Assembly (NCBI GenBank): GCA_000181795.3
Contig: CM012955.1
Coordinates: 10,985,976 to 11,049,975 of the forward strand
Source of the DNA: Trichinella spiralis
Taxonomy: Eukaryota; Nematoda; Enoplea; Trichinellida; Trichinellidae
Reading direction: 5' to 3'
DNA: 64,000 nucleotides
Part shown: one piece after another, positions 15,701 through 26,750 of the stretch
Position numbering within the stretch: the stretch's first letter is position 1
How the letters are laid out: every line of letters begins with the position of its first letter
Notes under the pieces: generated by a model
The model's database searches: none
What the model saw: the letters and a program-made list of their open reading frames with translations, nothing else
What the model was told of the DNA's origin: nothing
Translations under genes and position numbers: made by a program

Positions 15701-15773
15701 CCGTTTCAGCGAAAGCACATGCACAAAAGCATGTGCAAATCACAGCAAACACTCGAAAGATAACACCAGACAT
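1..15773 (-). CDS. LRP1: LRP1-type low-density lipoprotein receptor-related protein (3' end beyond window)
   Basis: Giant type I endocytic receptor that would bind many ligands through its CR repeats and internalise them by clathrin. The start ATG at 15773 begins a signal peptide ([20 protein letters not shown]) and leads straight into CR repeats. Order seen: CR x3, two EGF-like modules, propeller-EGF-propeller-EGF, CR x8, two EGF, four propeller/EGF units, CR x10, two EGF, propeller, EGF, then CR x4 with the fourth cut at base 1 (exon 1-38, [12 protein letters not shown]). CR clusters of 8 and 10 and the 2+4+1 propeller layout match vertebrate LRP1 and not LRP2/megalin (clusters of 7, 15, 10, 11 as I recall); only the first cluster differs (3 instead of 2). 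About 35 exons with mostly short introns; the longest, 14538-15470, holds nothing recognisable. The last propeller, membrane segment and NPxY tail lie outside the window. Confidence 0.93.
752..2690 (-). other. LRP1: EGF pair, beta-propeller 7 and EGF
   Basis: Two EGF modules ([31 protein letters not shown]) precede a propeller with [33 protein letters not shown] and [14 protein letters not shown], matching human LRP1 [18 protein letters not shown]. The [15 protein letters not shown] lies at about 752-893. The intron near 1780-1810 carries a (TTTC)n tract and the one near 967-987 a (CA)n tract. Confidence 0.86.
2690..4640 (-). other. LRP1: CR cluster III (ten repeats)
   Basis: Ten complement-type repeats, mostly one per exon, beginning [11 protein letters not shown] near 4634 and ending [17 protein letters not shown] near 2690. 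The count equals cluster III of vertebrate LRP1. One repeat (3318-3438, [12 protein letters not shown]) has a small insertion before its SDE. Another (4005-4143) has a long first loop, as does the matching vertebrate repeat. Confidence 0.87.
4797..5893 (-). other. LRP1: beta-propeller 6 and EGF
   Basis: The propeller runs from [18 protein letters not shown] through [32 protein letters not shown] and [18 protein letters not shown] to [11 protein letters not shown], all close to the matching propeller of vertebrate LRP1 (LYFSDATLDKIERCEYDG, IIAVANDTNSC). A cysteine module at 4797-4920 ends the block. Confidence 0.87.
6066..8584 (-). other. LRP1: beta-propellers 4 and 5 with EGF modules
   Basis: Propeller 4 (about 7545-8584) has [19 protein letters not shown] and [11 protein letters not shown]. 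Its EGF is [13 protein letters not shown] (7361-7485). Propeller 5 (about 6290-7292) has [27 protein letters not shown] and VYWSDR, followed by the [17 protein letters not shown] (6070-6196). Both are split by short AT-rich introns. Confidence 0.85.
8670..10190 (-). other. LRP1: EGF pair, beta-propeller 3 and EGF
   Basis: EGF modules [12 protein letters not shown] and [12 protein letters not shown] lead to a propeller opening [16 protein letters not shown], closely like human LRP1 IFSNRHEIRRIDLHKGD. YWTD-type repeats include IFWTDI, LYWVDS, FWTDWE and VYWTDW. An EGF ([14 protein letters not shown]) closes it at about 8670-8830. The propeller is split over exons at about 9419-9975, 9180-9345, 8963-9112 and 8670-8900. 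Confidence 0.87.
10192..11530 (-). other. LRP1: CR cluster II (eight repeats)
   Basis: Eight complement-type repeats: two at the end of the large exon, then exons at about 11040-11160, 10735-10973 (two repeats), 10534-10663, 10363-10482 and the one ending near 10192. Each carries six cysteines and a CDGxxDCxDGSDE-type calcium site. In vertebrate LRP1 this eight-repeat cluster is a main ligand-binding region. Confidence 0.88.
11264..13306 (-). other. LRP1: single 2043-bp GC-rich exon
   Basis: One uninterrupted exon of 681 codons between acceptor TTGTAG (ends 13307) and a donor at 11263. It carries the end of propeller 1, an EGF, all of propeller 2, an EGF and CR repeats 4-5. Its GC content is visibly much higher than the rest of the gene, with many GGC/GCC/CGG codons, while flanking exons are about 100-300 bp and far more AT-rich. 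The protein remains conserved in sequence, so it is coding and not an insertion. Confidence 0.9.
12560..13906 (-). other. LRP1: EGF module, beta-propeller 1 and following EGF
   Basis: The EGF module (13766-13906) ends [15 protein letters not shown]. Propeller 1 begins at 13711 ([13 protein letters not shown]) and continues into the large exon from 13306 ([18 protein letters not shown]), which aligns with human LRP1 VEQMAIDWLTGNFYFVDD. The EGF at about 12575-12720 has NGGCDQIC. The YWTD motifs of this propeller are degenerate (NWYFID, FITDWG, VYWLDN, LYATDY), as in LRP1 itself. Confidence 0.85.
14070..14537 (-). other. LRP1: CR repeats 2-3 and first EGF-like module
   Basis: Exon 14262-14537 encodes two CR repeats ([12 protein letters not shown]... 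and [10 protein letters not shown]...DGSDEGPFC). The first has about seven extra residues (VTVDGRI) between its fifth cysteine region and the SDE calcium box. Exon 14070-14180 follows with a short cysteine module ending in [12 protein letters not shown]. The order and wording mirror the start of vertebrate LRP1 (APKTCSPKQFAC). Confidence 0.85.
15471..15773 (-). other. LRP1: signal peptide exon and CR repeat 1
   Basis: Exon 1 runs from the ATG at 15773 to about 15651 and encodes a hydrophobic, cysteine-bearing leader ending near CAFAETG. Exon 2 (about 15471-15600) encodes one CR repeat from SCGPDQLFC to [10 protein letters not shown] with six cysteines and a D-x-x-D-E type calcium box. Donors GTTTGA and GTGAGT and acceptor TTTTTTCAG give a continuous reading frame. 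Confidence 0.88.
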
Positions 15774-18700
15774 TACAATAAAACTTTCATTTCCGATCAA
15801 ATTGACATCTAAAATGCCTAAAACATAATTATAGAAACGCTGAAAAGGAATGTTACAATAAAAATGATAAAATAAGGAGATAAAGCAATTGCTTCGTTGA
15901 TTATAATTATAAATATTGCGAACGTCTTTTTTTAGAAAATCATAAGTAAAAAAGTACTATTAATAAATTCTGAAGTTAAACTGCTCAACTAAACTATAAA
16001 ATTTATGAAAGAAAAACATTAACCGCGTGCGCGTAAACACTCACACCGTTTGTCTCAACTTGTCGGCTAAGTCGCACTTCCATGTGACTTACAGTAACTA
16101 TGCATAAATAATAAAGTACAATTCAAAAACCAATTTTCCTTGTAGTAGAAAAATAGAATTGTATTATCATTCCTAATCTTACGAATAATTATAATTTTAA
16201 CTACAGTTACAGTAAATGCATCTGAACCATCTTAATTCAATACAAACTTGCAAAATGATACAATTTGCTACTTATTTAATTCGTTTTAACACAATTCCTA
16301 TCGTGATATTTGGAATGGAATATAACTTGACCTTTGAGTTTTTTTGCAAGATATGTATATTACTCTATGATAGTCACCCCGTAAATCAATTCTTTTGCAA
16401 ATGATCAACTAATTACGTTTTTGACCAAGTTCAATTAATAATTAAATGTATTTGAATATTTTCTTAATAATAACATTCTCACTTTTTATGATATTTTACT
16501 TGGATGACAGGTAAATCAATCATGATGCCGAAAAAGAGAAACTGAAGGGTATTTGACAAGCTCCATACCAGAAAAACTTGAATACAACATTAAAATAGTC
16601 ACCATAATACACTAATGCATTGATTGAAAAAAAACAACATTATGAAAATAATATGGCAAAAAAATTTCTGAAATTAACATTTTAAAATTAACACTGAAAT
16701 ACAATTATGCAAAATTTTAATGTTTTCCAAACTCCTCTTTCTAATGGAAAATATCTTCTCAAGTGCTCTTTGTTTAAAGAATGTACTGAATCACTTTCAT
16801 TTCCAAGCTTTTCAATTTTCAAATTTTCAAAAATTAACTAAATTCAAAAACAAAACTACTTATGTTACTTATGTTCATGCATAGGTGACTGAAAATGCAG
16901 AATCAATAATTACCAAATAGGGAGCAAAATATTAGTTTTTGTTCTTTTCTAGATAAATTACCAAATGAATTGAAAACTATATTAATTGTCAAATTTGTTA
17001 ATTTAATTAATTTTCGTTTCACATAGCGCTTTTCAATTAAAACAGCTAAAACTATAACTTTCTTAACGGTCACAGAATTGATTTCTGAAGATAAATTCAT
17101 TAAGTTGATGGAATGAAAAACATTTACGTGTCTTTTCTGTGGTGCTAAAAATGTTAAAAGAAAAGCAATACCTGGTAATAGTATAGCTGCGACGCTTGTA
17201 AAGATGCAGTAAATCAAATGCGTTCCCTTTAATTTCTACAAATAACTTAATATACAATTTCTGTAAAATAATTATTCGGGCAAAACGCCTGAAAACAAAC
17301 TATCTATTTTCTCGAAGTCAAATAACAGATGCTTTCATTTACGAGTAGCTGAATAAATGAGTGCTGTAAATGAAAATGCTAATTCGACATTCTGAAAAAA
17401 ATAGTTGAAGTGAATTATTTTGTTAAACTATGTAAAATAAAAGAAAAAAGATGGCGTTGTGTAATGAAGTATACGGTGAGTATCGAAAATCAAGTATAAA
17501 ACGCACATTGCGCTAAAAACAGCAATCTGGAAGAACCAATTTAAAAGCAGTGGAAAAGATTCTAATAAATATTTTATAAGTAAAATTTTTTAAATTGCAT
17601 CATCACTGTTTTTTAACTCAGATCATCGTAACTGTTTTTTACCTCACAACATCGAGTTACAAAATCAAGAGCTTGCAATTTTTCATTATTTAAACATTTG
17701 TAGATAGCTTACGAGCCGTTTTGTTTTACAATAGTTTTGCATTTACTAAACTATATGAATAAAATATTTTTTAAATAAAAATGACATTTGAAATGTGATA
17801 TAATAAATCCATGCACGGCTTTACCCTAGAAACAAAGTTTACAGGAAATAATCGCTATTAGTTTTTAAGAAAATATTTAACAATGTTTTTCATAAAAAGT
17901 TATGTGCATTGCAAAATCTTTTTAAAAAATGAATGTCAGACAGTAAGTTTGCTTTTTTACATAAGCTGCGTTTTAAGTGAATTCTTTTTAATTGCAATCA
18001 TTTAGTTGATTGAACAATAGTATCCATTTAATTTTTGATTCACTTGATTACCAGCAAGTATCAAGCAAAGTTAAACTTTTGATAAATAAGGTATTCTTAC
18101 AAAATCTCTTCTGAATTTCATGCATATAATTTAAAATTTATATAAATAGCTTTTTATTATATGATTTATCAATAAATTTTTTTAGACAGGCTTCCACAAA
18201 TGTTTTTGCTACGTAATCAATAAATAACTTTCAATTGAAGAAAACTTGCCAGTTAATTAGACCAATATCTTTAAAAAATATTTGATAAATTATAAATAAA
18301 ACTGATAGCAGAAAGCAAGTTTCATTTATGATTGTCAACTATTAACGGAAAAGCAATCGATTCAATTTGCTGCAGTTTTACAGATGCCCTAAAAGTAATT
18401 TATTTATTATTTTTGTTCTGTTATAACTTTTTATATTTTTATTATTGCATTTTTTCTACATTAATTTACATGAGCAGAAATAGGTGTCAAGCATGATGTA
18501 CAGTATTCCAAGTTTTAGGTAATTTATTTACGCAGTAACTTATATATGTTGTTTCCTCATTTGTCAAATGTCATGACCAATCAGTAGTAATAGCAGCATG
18601 CACTGCTATATTATTTGTCAGCAGTACAATATAATATTATTAAGTTTAACAACTACACTGCCTCTTTTCTGGTTGTATCAGTCTACAAATTCAATAATTT

Positions 18701-18983
18701 AATATAATTAAATTTTGGCAGCTTTCTACTTTAAAATTCATTTCATAAAATTAGCTGGAAAACTGAAAAGTACACTTTTGCTATTAATAATGTCATAAAA
18801 GAATTACGCCGTCCATTTATATATTTATTAAAAAGCTAGAAAAAATACAATTTACAGCTATTCACAATATAAATATACACAAAGATATACCATATATATA
18901 TATATATATACGCACACACATATCTATAAGTATGCATACATAAAAGAACAAATGACAGACACATATTTGTGAAGAATATAATA
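15774..18983. other. Spacer between LRP1 5' end and the UBC9-like gene
   Basis: About 3.2 kb of AT-rich DNA. The first 350 bp upstream of the LRP1 start includes a short CG-containing patch (16020-16090) that could be part of its promoter. A (TA)n tract lies at about 18893-18910. I saw no protein-like reading frame, tRNA or transposon. Confidence 0.6.
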
Positions 18984-19469
18984 TCATGTTTTTGTAACAG
19001 GCTTAAATTTCTTTGCCAGCTGCTGAATTATAAAATCGTATGCATTTGGATCAGTGCACAATACTGTATATGCTTCATTGTGCACAACTTCATCTAAGCA
19101 TGGTTCAGCTAGAAGTTGTTGTAGTCCAACCAGGATGTCGCCTATTTTCATTGACGGTACCCATTGCTTTGAACAGTCTAGAAATGACCACTGAACAACA
19201 CCTGAAGCATGAATATTTGGATGAAAAAGCGGTGGTACAAATGTACAACGAGGAGGCGTGTTTGGATAATTTTCAGGGAAAAACATAATTAATCTGTACA
19301 AGCCACCTTCCCATGAAGATTCTTTTGCTCCAGGTATGTGACACACCCAATTGTAAAAGTCATATTTATTTTCATCCAAAAGTATGGGGTTGGCGGAAAA
19401 TCCTGCTGGATGATTTTCCTTCCAACTACGATGATTCTCCATCAATTTTTGTAAACTTTCTGATGACAT
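18984..19469 (-). CDS. UBC9-like (UBE2I family) E2 fold without the catalytic cysteine, intronless
   Basis: 161 aa, single exon, start ATG at 19469 chosen because MSSESLQKLMENHRSWKENH lines up with the UBC9 N-terminus and length (human 158 aa). The fold is recognisable: WEGGLYRLIMFFPENYP, PPLFHPN, NEAYTVL, KKFKP. UBC9 is the SUMO E2 and carries SUMO on Cys93 in SGTVCLS. Here the stretch reads SGVVQWS, so the cysteine is Gln. Tyr87 and Asp127, which shape the catalytic site, align with His and Glu; the HPN asparagine remains. A cysteine six residues on (FLDCSKQW) is not in the catalytic position. No introns suggests a retrocopy. The intact frame argues against a decayed pseudogene but does not exclude a young one. 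It could bind SUMO or substrates as a pseudo-E2 (inference). Confidence 0.82.
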   Translation of the reverse strand: MSSESLQKLMENHRSWKENHPAGFSANPILLDENKYDFYNWVCHIPGAKESSWEGGLYRLIMFFPENYPNTPPRCTFVPPLFHPNIHASGVVQWSFLDCSKQWVPSMKIGDILVGLQQLLAEPCLDEVVHNEAYTVLCTDPNAYDFIIQQLAKKFKPVTKT

Positions 19470-21267
19470 TCTTGCGCTACAATGCCTTGAGAAAATGCGT
19501 CCTTCATTACAGTAAGAATGAGCATAAATCAAGGTGAATATTTGTTTTTCATAAATACAAAGCTTAACACTGATTAAATGCTCTAAAATTCATTAGTATA
19601 TAATTATGGTATTCATTATTCATTATTCAATTCATTAGTATATATTAGTATAGTATGGCTTTCCAGACAAGGAAATCTTCAACAAGATAAATGGCTTTGC
19701 CAAGATAAATGTTTAGCATGTTACTAAGTCATTTTTGTCACAAGAATACATTTTATCGTTGCACTTATTCATAAATAAATATTATTCATCCGTGAAATCA
19801 TGTGTTGCAAACACTAATGAAAACCTTTCGCTGGACAGATAAATTCAATAAACGTATCGAAGAATAAATCTAAGAAGGTTCGTGCCAATAAGTGAGCTAA
19901 TCGAACCTTTGCACCAGCTTATAGCATCACACGCAAGCTTTTTTACAATTCAATTAAATTAATTTCATGGTTACTAAAATGCAATATAATTTCTTTAATA
20001 TACTGGAAAAACATTCCATCTTTAGCCCAATGTGAAGTAACAAGGAAACAATTTCCTGGATTACCTACTGTAATCATATCTAATGATTAGCAGGTCAACG
20101 TGAAAACTTGTTAAGTTGTTATATTCAGCTGCAGGTACGTAAATTTGCACTATCAATGCAGAAAAAGAGCATAGGTTTTCATAAAACTGAAATGAAACGC
20201 AGTACATTTTTTATGTGATACAAATTACAGTAGACTACCATAATGCTGAACAACTGGGGAAATAGAAAATTGAAATGCATTTTAATAAGTCAAACATGAA
20301 ATGCGAGAAATTCATTTGCTTTTCCAAGATTGAAGCGTTATAATATTAGTTAAAAAGGAACAAATACTGCACATTAATGTTAAACCTCTAAACCCAATAA
20401 TTAGTTGTAGAATAAAATGAAAAGTGCCAGCTGCAGTGGTTAGACGTTGTTATGGGGAAAAGTGGGTGGTGAAAGTAGTTAACAAGGGAGTTTATGAGGG
20501 TGAAGTTTAGTTTGATGACATCATTACTGTCTTTTGGTCTTTTTCCGTTGCTTGATTCTTGGCGCGCAATCGAACGGTTGATGTTGTTGTGGAATTCTAA
20601 GCTGCTTCCGTGTGGCATACTAAGGTGAAAAGGAAATGTTCTGACAATTTTGAATAAGCCCTAACATATGTAAAGTTACGAACTCGATGTTGAACAGAAA
20701 ATTCTGTAAATTCATGTTTAAAAGCAAAAATAGGCTTTGATATTCCATCCACTGAGAACCTTTCAAAGCTTTATGTGCTTAGCCATTTTCCCAATGGTTG
20801 TGGTTTGCTAAATATAAGACAGATTATTCTGCTGTTGTGTATTCCTATTATTACTCTGTGACTATTAGACATTCGTGTTTTGTCTGAGTTGTTTATTCTT
20901 GTCAGAATTGCTGAGGAAACAGAACCAACCAGTCAAGGTAGTCGCCTAAAAGAACTGCATGATTGCCCAATGGTATAACGCTGTCACCAACCAATAAGAA
21001 AATGCCAAAGGAAATAGCGCTGTCATTGACCAATTGAAAAACGACCAATGAGATAATGTTGTCAACGATGAGTAAGAAAACGCGTTGAAGATTCCGTTCT
21101 TTCAGGGTAAACCGGTTTCCTCAACGAACTCCGTCAAATTTTTGTCAGTAAATTTCATTGTTTTCTGCTCTTATGCGCGCATCCAATTTTCGTCTGCTTT
21201 CCCTCTTACGTATTCTATTTGTCAAGTACTGGTTTCTTAGCATATAAATTCATCTAAAAGCTTATCA
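19470..21267. other. Spacer between the UBC9-like gene and POLG
   Basis: About 1.8 kb without a supported gene. It contains the three-copy 40-bp repeat listed separately at 20967-21082. Short open frames at 20388-20618 show no family resemblance. Confidence 0.6.
20967..21082 (+). repeat. Three-copy degenerate minisatellite of about 39 bp with CCAAT motifs
   Basis: Three adjacent units, 20967-21004, 21005-21044 and 21045-21082, share the skeleton CCAA-x-G..ATA..G-x-TGTCA...-AxxAxT..GAAAA-x-G. Units differ at roughly a quarter of sites. CCAAT appears in several places (CCAATGG, CCAATAAG, CCAATTG, CCAATGAG). It sits about 190 bp beyond the POLG stop codon. Confidence 0.75.
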
Positions 21268-24200
21268 TCAGTGTTTTAAAAATCCTTGTGCAGCTTTCTC
21301 GATAATATCTTCGATGGAATATGATTCACCTGGAACAAATATGATTCACTCGCAAAATCGCATAAATGCAATCTGTCTTACCAAATGGTATATTGTAACA
21401 AGCAGTCAAACCAAACGGATTCGACGGAGTTGTGCAATCGACGTCAACTTCCTTGCGCAGCACATGATCAATGTCAATTTTAGAGAAGAATGCAACCGAC
21501 TAAAATCAAAAATACATAACTTAACAACTTGTATGTCAGTATGTGCTATTACGAATTTTACTGAGGGCAAACTTTTCAAACCCGTTTTGAAGGAAAAAAA
21601 TGCTCTAGTCAACAGGTTGGTATATTGCAAAGCTAAAGCAGTTCGATACATATCGTCCTCCTTAGTAAGATATCGAACCTGAAAACAGATATAAACACGA
21701 AGTAATCAGTCTAATATATATCACACTAATTTGCCGACAATACTTCGTCATGAATCGAAATTGTAAAACGTGCTTCAATACCGTATGTATCACACAACCA
21801 TTTCATACAAACCAGCATTAAATGAAGATAATCAACCGCACTGCTTTGAACAACCCAGTTTATGCGGCTTGTAAGAAACTAAACAAAATTTTCTTTAAAG
21901 AAAAAAGTTTTCCAGCAATACAAAAATATGTCTAAATTTAATTTCATATTTAAAAATAAAAAGTAATTGGAAACATTCAAAATTTAGAAATGAATCGTTA
22001 AATGATATTAATAAAGCAAAAGCAAGAATTCATGTGAGAAATATACCACGATACGCAAATACGTACATCCTCATTTACAACGTCAGGTTCCAGTGCTCTG
22101 CTTATTCGACATCCTAGTATTGGCGTTCTGGGCTGCGGGGATCGAGCAATCTTTTCCAAAGCATTGAACAAGTCTGATTCACTTTAAAACCAAAAATCAA
22201 GATTTGCTCGTCGCGTGGAATACACTAGCCTACCTTCCGCCGGTCCAGAGTCGAAATTTAGACGATACAACATCTTCTTCTTCAAAATTGCCAACACTAA
22301 AAGTCACGATCAGAAACGTGAATCATCAAAGAAAGCAATGAATAAAAGTAAAACAATTTTAAGAAAAGATTACCTCAACAGTTCACCAATATCAGACTCT
22401 TTGATAAATTCTCCATCATACAACATTATATCAACGTTGTGTTCCTTTTTCAGCAGCTTTACCGCCGTTCGACCTTTCTCTGTCAGTTCCCGCCTTCAAC
22501 AATTATGCAGTAAAATAATCTGGCTGTAAATAAATGATCACTTACAAATACACAGCACTGCCTTTCGTTTTGCGGTACAATTTTCGAGCCATTTTTTTAA
22601 CATCTTCATCTGATAATGTTGGCAAAAACGTCTTCAGTAGTCTAGTTGCAAACGGTCTGCCGGCACCGTAAATTCGACCATAATTTAATATCTAACAATA
22701 AATAAAACAAATAGAATATTTACATATAATTCAAATAGAAATACCTTTGCTTGACTTCTACTGACGCCCATTTCTTTCGCAGTTAAACTGTGCTGATCGG
22801 TGCCTTTACTTTTATCGCCTTTTAGTAAAATCCAACTTATCGGTGTGGAACCTAGTAAAGAAGCACTGAAAACAATCTTTACAGATGAAAAAATGTTTTA
22901 ATGATTACCGTGAATTTTAACACCGTAGCTATCGCTAAAAAGTGCCGCAATCCAAAGTTCCTGTGAATCTACATCAGCGCCAACAAAACAATATCCTTTT
23001 GGAGCTATAATCAATCCTCTCAATTCGCTTCCAATACGATCCGGCTGAAGAACAGCATAAATAAAATATAATTGCAAAATTGAAATAAGCAAGAAAAATA
23101 CTTCAGGATTTGATACGGTCATCCAGGTTGGTTCGACTGAACGACGAGTCACTGTTCCGACGCACACCACACGAGGAAGTATTACTGATATTTCATCATC
23201 AGGTGTTCTTCAAACAATTATATAATTAAAATGAAATGATAAAATCATCCTGCTTTAAAAACTGATGCATCGTCTACATTTGGAACCTCTAATTGAAAAT
23301 TAAAAAAAGCCGTTTCTCAAAACAGACTATGTAACAAAAACTAATAATAAAATATATTCTTACATTTTGCATGCATCTTGAAAACGAGTCAGCGAAACAA
23401 CCATCTGGGGTCTAAAATGATAAGCATATGCACAATGACATAAACTGTTAAACTTATTTTACACTATACGATCTCTGTTGTTCTTCCAATAAGAACACAT
23501 TGAATTGAAAGCGGTTATAAGCCGTAAATTATCAGGGTCATCCGACTGCAAATCCCCATTCTGGATGTATGGAATCATACATTTTCCAAGGGGATTAAAA
23601 ACACTACTCATTGGAGAATCCTAATCAACAACAAAAGATGCATTGCATTAGTTACTATTTGGCGTTAGAAAGACTGCAGAATTTCACTTTATGTGGAAGT
23701 TTGTAAAACCATACGCCTGGTAAGTTGACACGCTCATTCAGTGGACCAATACCGTTTACATTTTCCGGGCGGTCTGCCGCAAATGTACCTTCTGGCTTGG
23801 ATTTGAGCTTGAAATAATGTTACCGCTATGCAGAATATGCAAGCTGTTAAAGTTCAATCAATTTGTACTTGATTTCTTTGGAAAAAATATTCTTGAGCAG
23901 TTGAATCTATGTGAATGCCTTTATCGAGCCACTGCATTGCGCGAAGCTCGACTTCTCGCCCATCCATCACAGCGCCATAAACCTCAACAAAAATACATTC
24001 TTTTTAATCAATTTGTCAAACAACGCAAACAAATACCTACAGGTTGATCGATTTTTCCACGTCTCAACATCACAAATGCTTCGACAGATCTAAAAATTAA
24101 AATGAAAATCATTATAATGTGCAAATGAAAAAATTTTATCTTCATTCCTAGATTGTTAGCAAAGTTCACAAGTCAAGCAACAAGTTGCATTATAATTTTT

Positions 24201-26750
24201 TCAATGCACACTTCAGAACATTTCACAGTAATGCCAAATAAGTTGGATCAGTTAAGTTGAAGTTATCAAATGAATTGAAGTTTCATGTAAAAAATAAGTC
24301 AAAAAACACGCTTACTTATACGGAAAGACAACATTTTCCTCAACAATATATCGACCAGGTTGTTCTTCTTGAAACTGACTCAAATTGGATGTGCGACCGG
24401 GTACAAGATAACCCCATCCGTATGCATCGGAAAAGTAAAGCGGATATCCATTCCAATGGACTCGCAATAGTTTGAAAGCGAGTCGCATTTGTGCGCTTAA
24501 ATTGATTGCATTTTCATTGCTGCTAATTTCAAGAATAGCGTTGAACACGTCCACTTCGTCCCATCGTTCCAGTTGCATGTTGTTTTGCAACAAACTTCGA
24601 TACCATCTATAAATAAAAAAACCTTTCAAAGCACAATTCAAATAACTGGAATCAGATCAAACGCTGGCAATCGACGGTTCATGCTTTTCTTGTTTTGTTT
24701 CTTCATCGATTCATCCCAAACTCTCTTGGCATATTCCAAAGCTGTCTCGGTAGTTTTCTGTAAAAAAATTTAAATCGGACCCGAGAATAACGTAATTAAA
24801 TCATGCATATGGCATAAATAAAAGCAAAACAAACGTCAAACCCGTTTAAAAGTCGTTATTCGTTTTGGCTCCTTGCCAACATCCCAGTTTTCGTTCCACA
24901 GCCAAGGATCATCTTTATATCTAATAAAAGAAAAGAACAAATAGAATAAATAAAAAATGATAATAATGGTAATACAGACCGATCGTTGTAAAGTAAATTG
25001 CATGCCTGACGGGCCTTTTCTTGCAACAATGCTCCGACTTGATTTTGAAATGTTCGCTGCGTTTTGTCCGAGGCAGTCATGTAGTGTTGCCATTTCGCAT
25101 TGGTAGGCAAATACGAAGTGCCCATTTCCAACATACCAACAAAAGTGACTGGGTGTGGAAATCTAAAAAAAAAAAACACAAAATAACATACCCTAATGAA
25201 TAGGAATGCAGGAGAATTTTTGTGGTAATTTGCATACCTTTGCCAGAACTGATCCATTAGCATGGAGAAAACCTCAAAAGTAGCGGCCACATCTGTCGCA
25301 CAGTACGTCATCAACAACTGGAATTTCTCCCTGATATCACTCATCGTACCCACCAAGAACAAGTCACGCAATTCTTTGGCAACAAACAGTCCACTGTTGG
25401 GACAATGAAAGCGATGTACTTCAATCAACGAGTTCGTACTTGTCACATCCAACCACTTCCAATTTTGCTACAAGAAAAATGTTAATTTTCGTTTTTTTAT
25501 TTCAACAATCAAAAAAAATAACTTCATCTTAGCAAAACGTACGAATCCAAGAACGTTGCTCTCTTTGGTAGGATTCTCAGTATGCACTAATGCTTCTTCA
25601 GACGCTTTGGTCCGGTTTCCCTTCCTTGCAGCCATGAATAGTACACGTTGATCACCGGCAAGACCACAAACGGCAATATGCATCGACATTGTATCCCAAA
25701 ATCTCAGTCGAGATGACTAAAAATCACCATTTATACATCAACAGTTAATTGTTTATGAACTGTCTTGATCACTTTTAAAAAATATTCTTCTTTCACAAAA
25801 GTTCGATCAAAGCCAACATTATGCCCAATAATTATGCGTTCAGGATCATCTGCTTTCCTTCCTAAAGGAATTAAATCGTCAAGATCAACCTTGTTCGTGT
25901 AATGGTAACGAGGATTGAACAATCTTTTGCTACACCATGAATACCTAAATCAATAAATACGCAAAATAGACAACAGAAAAGCTCAGCAAAATAAATTACG
26001 TTTATAAAAAGCAAAAATAATTTAGTCATAATTAACAAAACAAAAAGTCTAACATCATTCGAATGTCAAACATAAGAATAACATCATGCTCGTAAAATAT
26101 GAAAGTAAAGAAGAATTTTACCAAGCAGTGTCGGAAAGTGCAACAGCAATTGTCGGATGATTCCCCGCATTGACGCAAACTTCAACGTCCAGAATTAACG
26201 CGTTATCATCAGGATAATCGACGGCTATCGGATGGTCGCCTTGAAAGCTGTACTTGGTCCATCCCGGTCGGAAAACCCAAGTTTGATTTATAGGTGGCAA
26301 TGGAAATTTGCTAAATTTATCCAAAAGCTTTTTATAAGTGTCACCATATCTATGAGCAATAATTTTGAAATGCTCATCCAAATTCGATCCTTCCAAGGGT
26401 GGAAACTTTTCCGCCACAACGTCGGCAATGGAATCAAATCGACTTGGAATATCAGAAATGTTTCCCTCGGTACAAGAATCGTTGCTTTTACCAAGTAAAT
26501 TCGTTTTCAAATCACTTTCCGCGCTCGATCCCAACGTGGATAAAATTCTTCGAACACAATTTTCCAACTGCTCTTTGTCAACTGACGTTTCAGGAGAATT
26601 TGGAAAAAGAATATGATTCCATTTTTCAGGTATCATATCGATGCCGAGTGGATTTCGGCTGTTGCATTGGCAAGAATATTTCAAACTTCTCTTCAGAAGA
26701 GCAAACATGCCGACCCCGCAAGCATGCTTGAACAACCGACACGTCATCAT
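21268..26750 (-). CDS. POLG: Mitochondrial DNA polymerase gamma, catalytic subunit
   Basis: Family A replicative polymerase and 3'-5' exonuclease of mitochondrial DNA. Start ATG at 26750 ([20 protein letters not shown]) gives a basic, acid-free leader typical of mitochondrial import. Exonuclease motifs: [38 protein letters not shown]. Polymerase motifs: [16 protein letters not shown] (about 22950-22990), [17 protein letters not shown] (about 22670-22770), C ISIHDEV (21740-21762). The C-terminus [18 protein letters not shown]... TPSNPFG matches human POLG, ending at TGA 21268-21270. Around 17 exons with GT-AG introns of about 50-100 bp. The spacer/linker domain is shorter than in human and lacks the long acidic/lysine insert. 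Key metal-binding aspartates and glutamates appear intact, so it should be active. Confidence 0.95.

Noticed and set aside
1-15773. Assignment of the receptor to LRP2/megalin
   Set aside because: CR cluster sizes (3, 8, 10) and residue-level matches to LRP1 segments such as VEQMAIDWLTGNFYFVDD favour LRP1.
18984-19532. Longer UBC9-like protein starting with IYAHSYCNEGRIF
   Set aside because: The upstream codon at 19530-19532 is TTG; the ATG at 19469 matches the UBC9 N-terminus and normal length.
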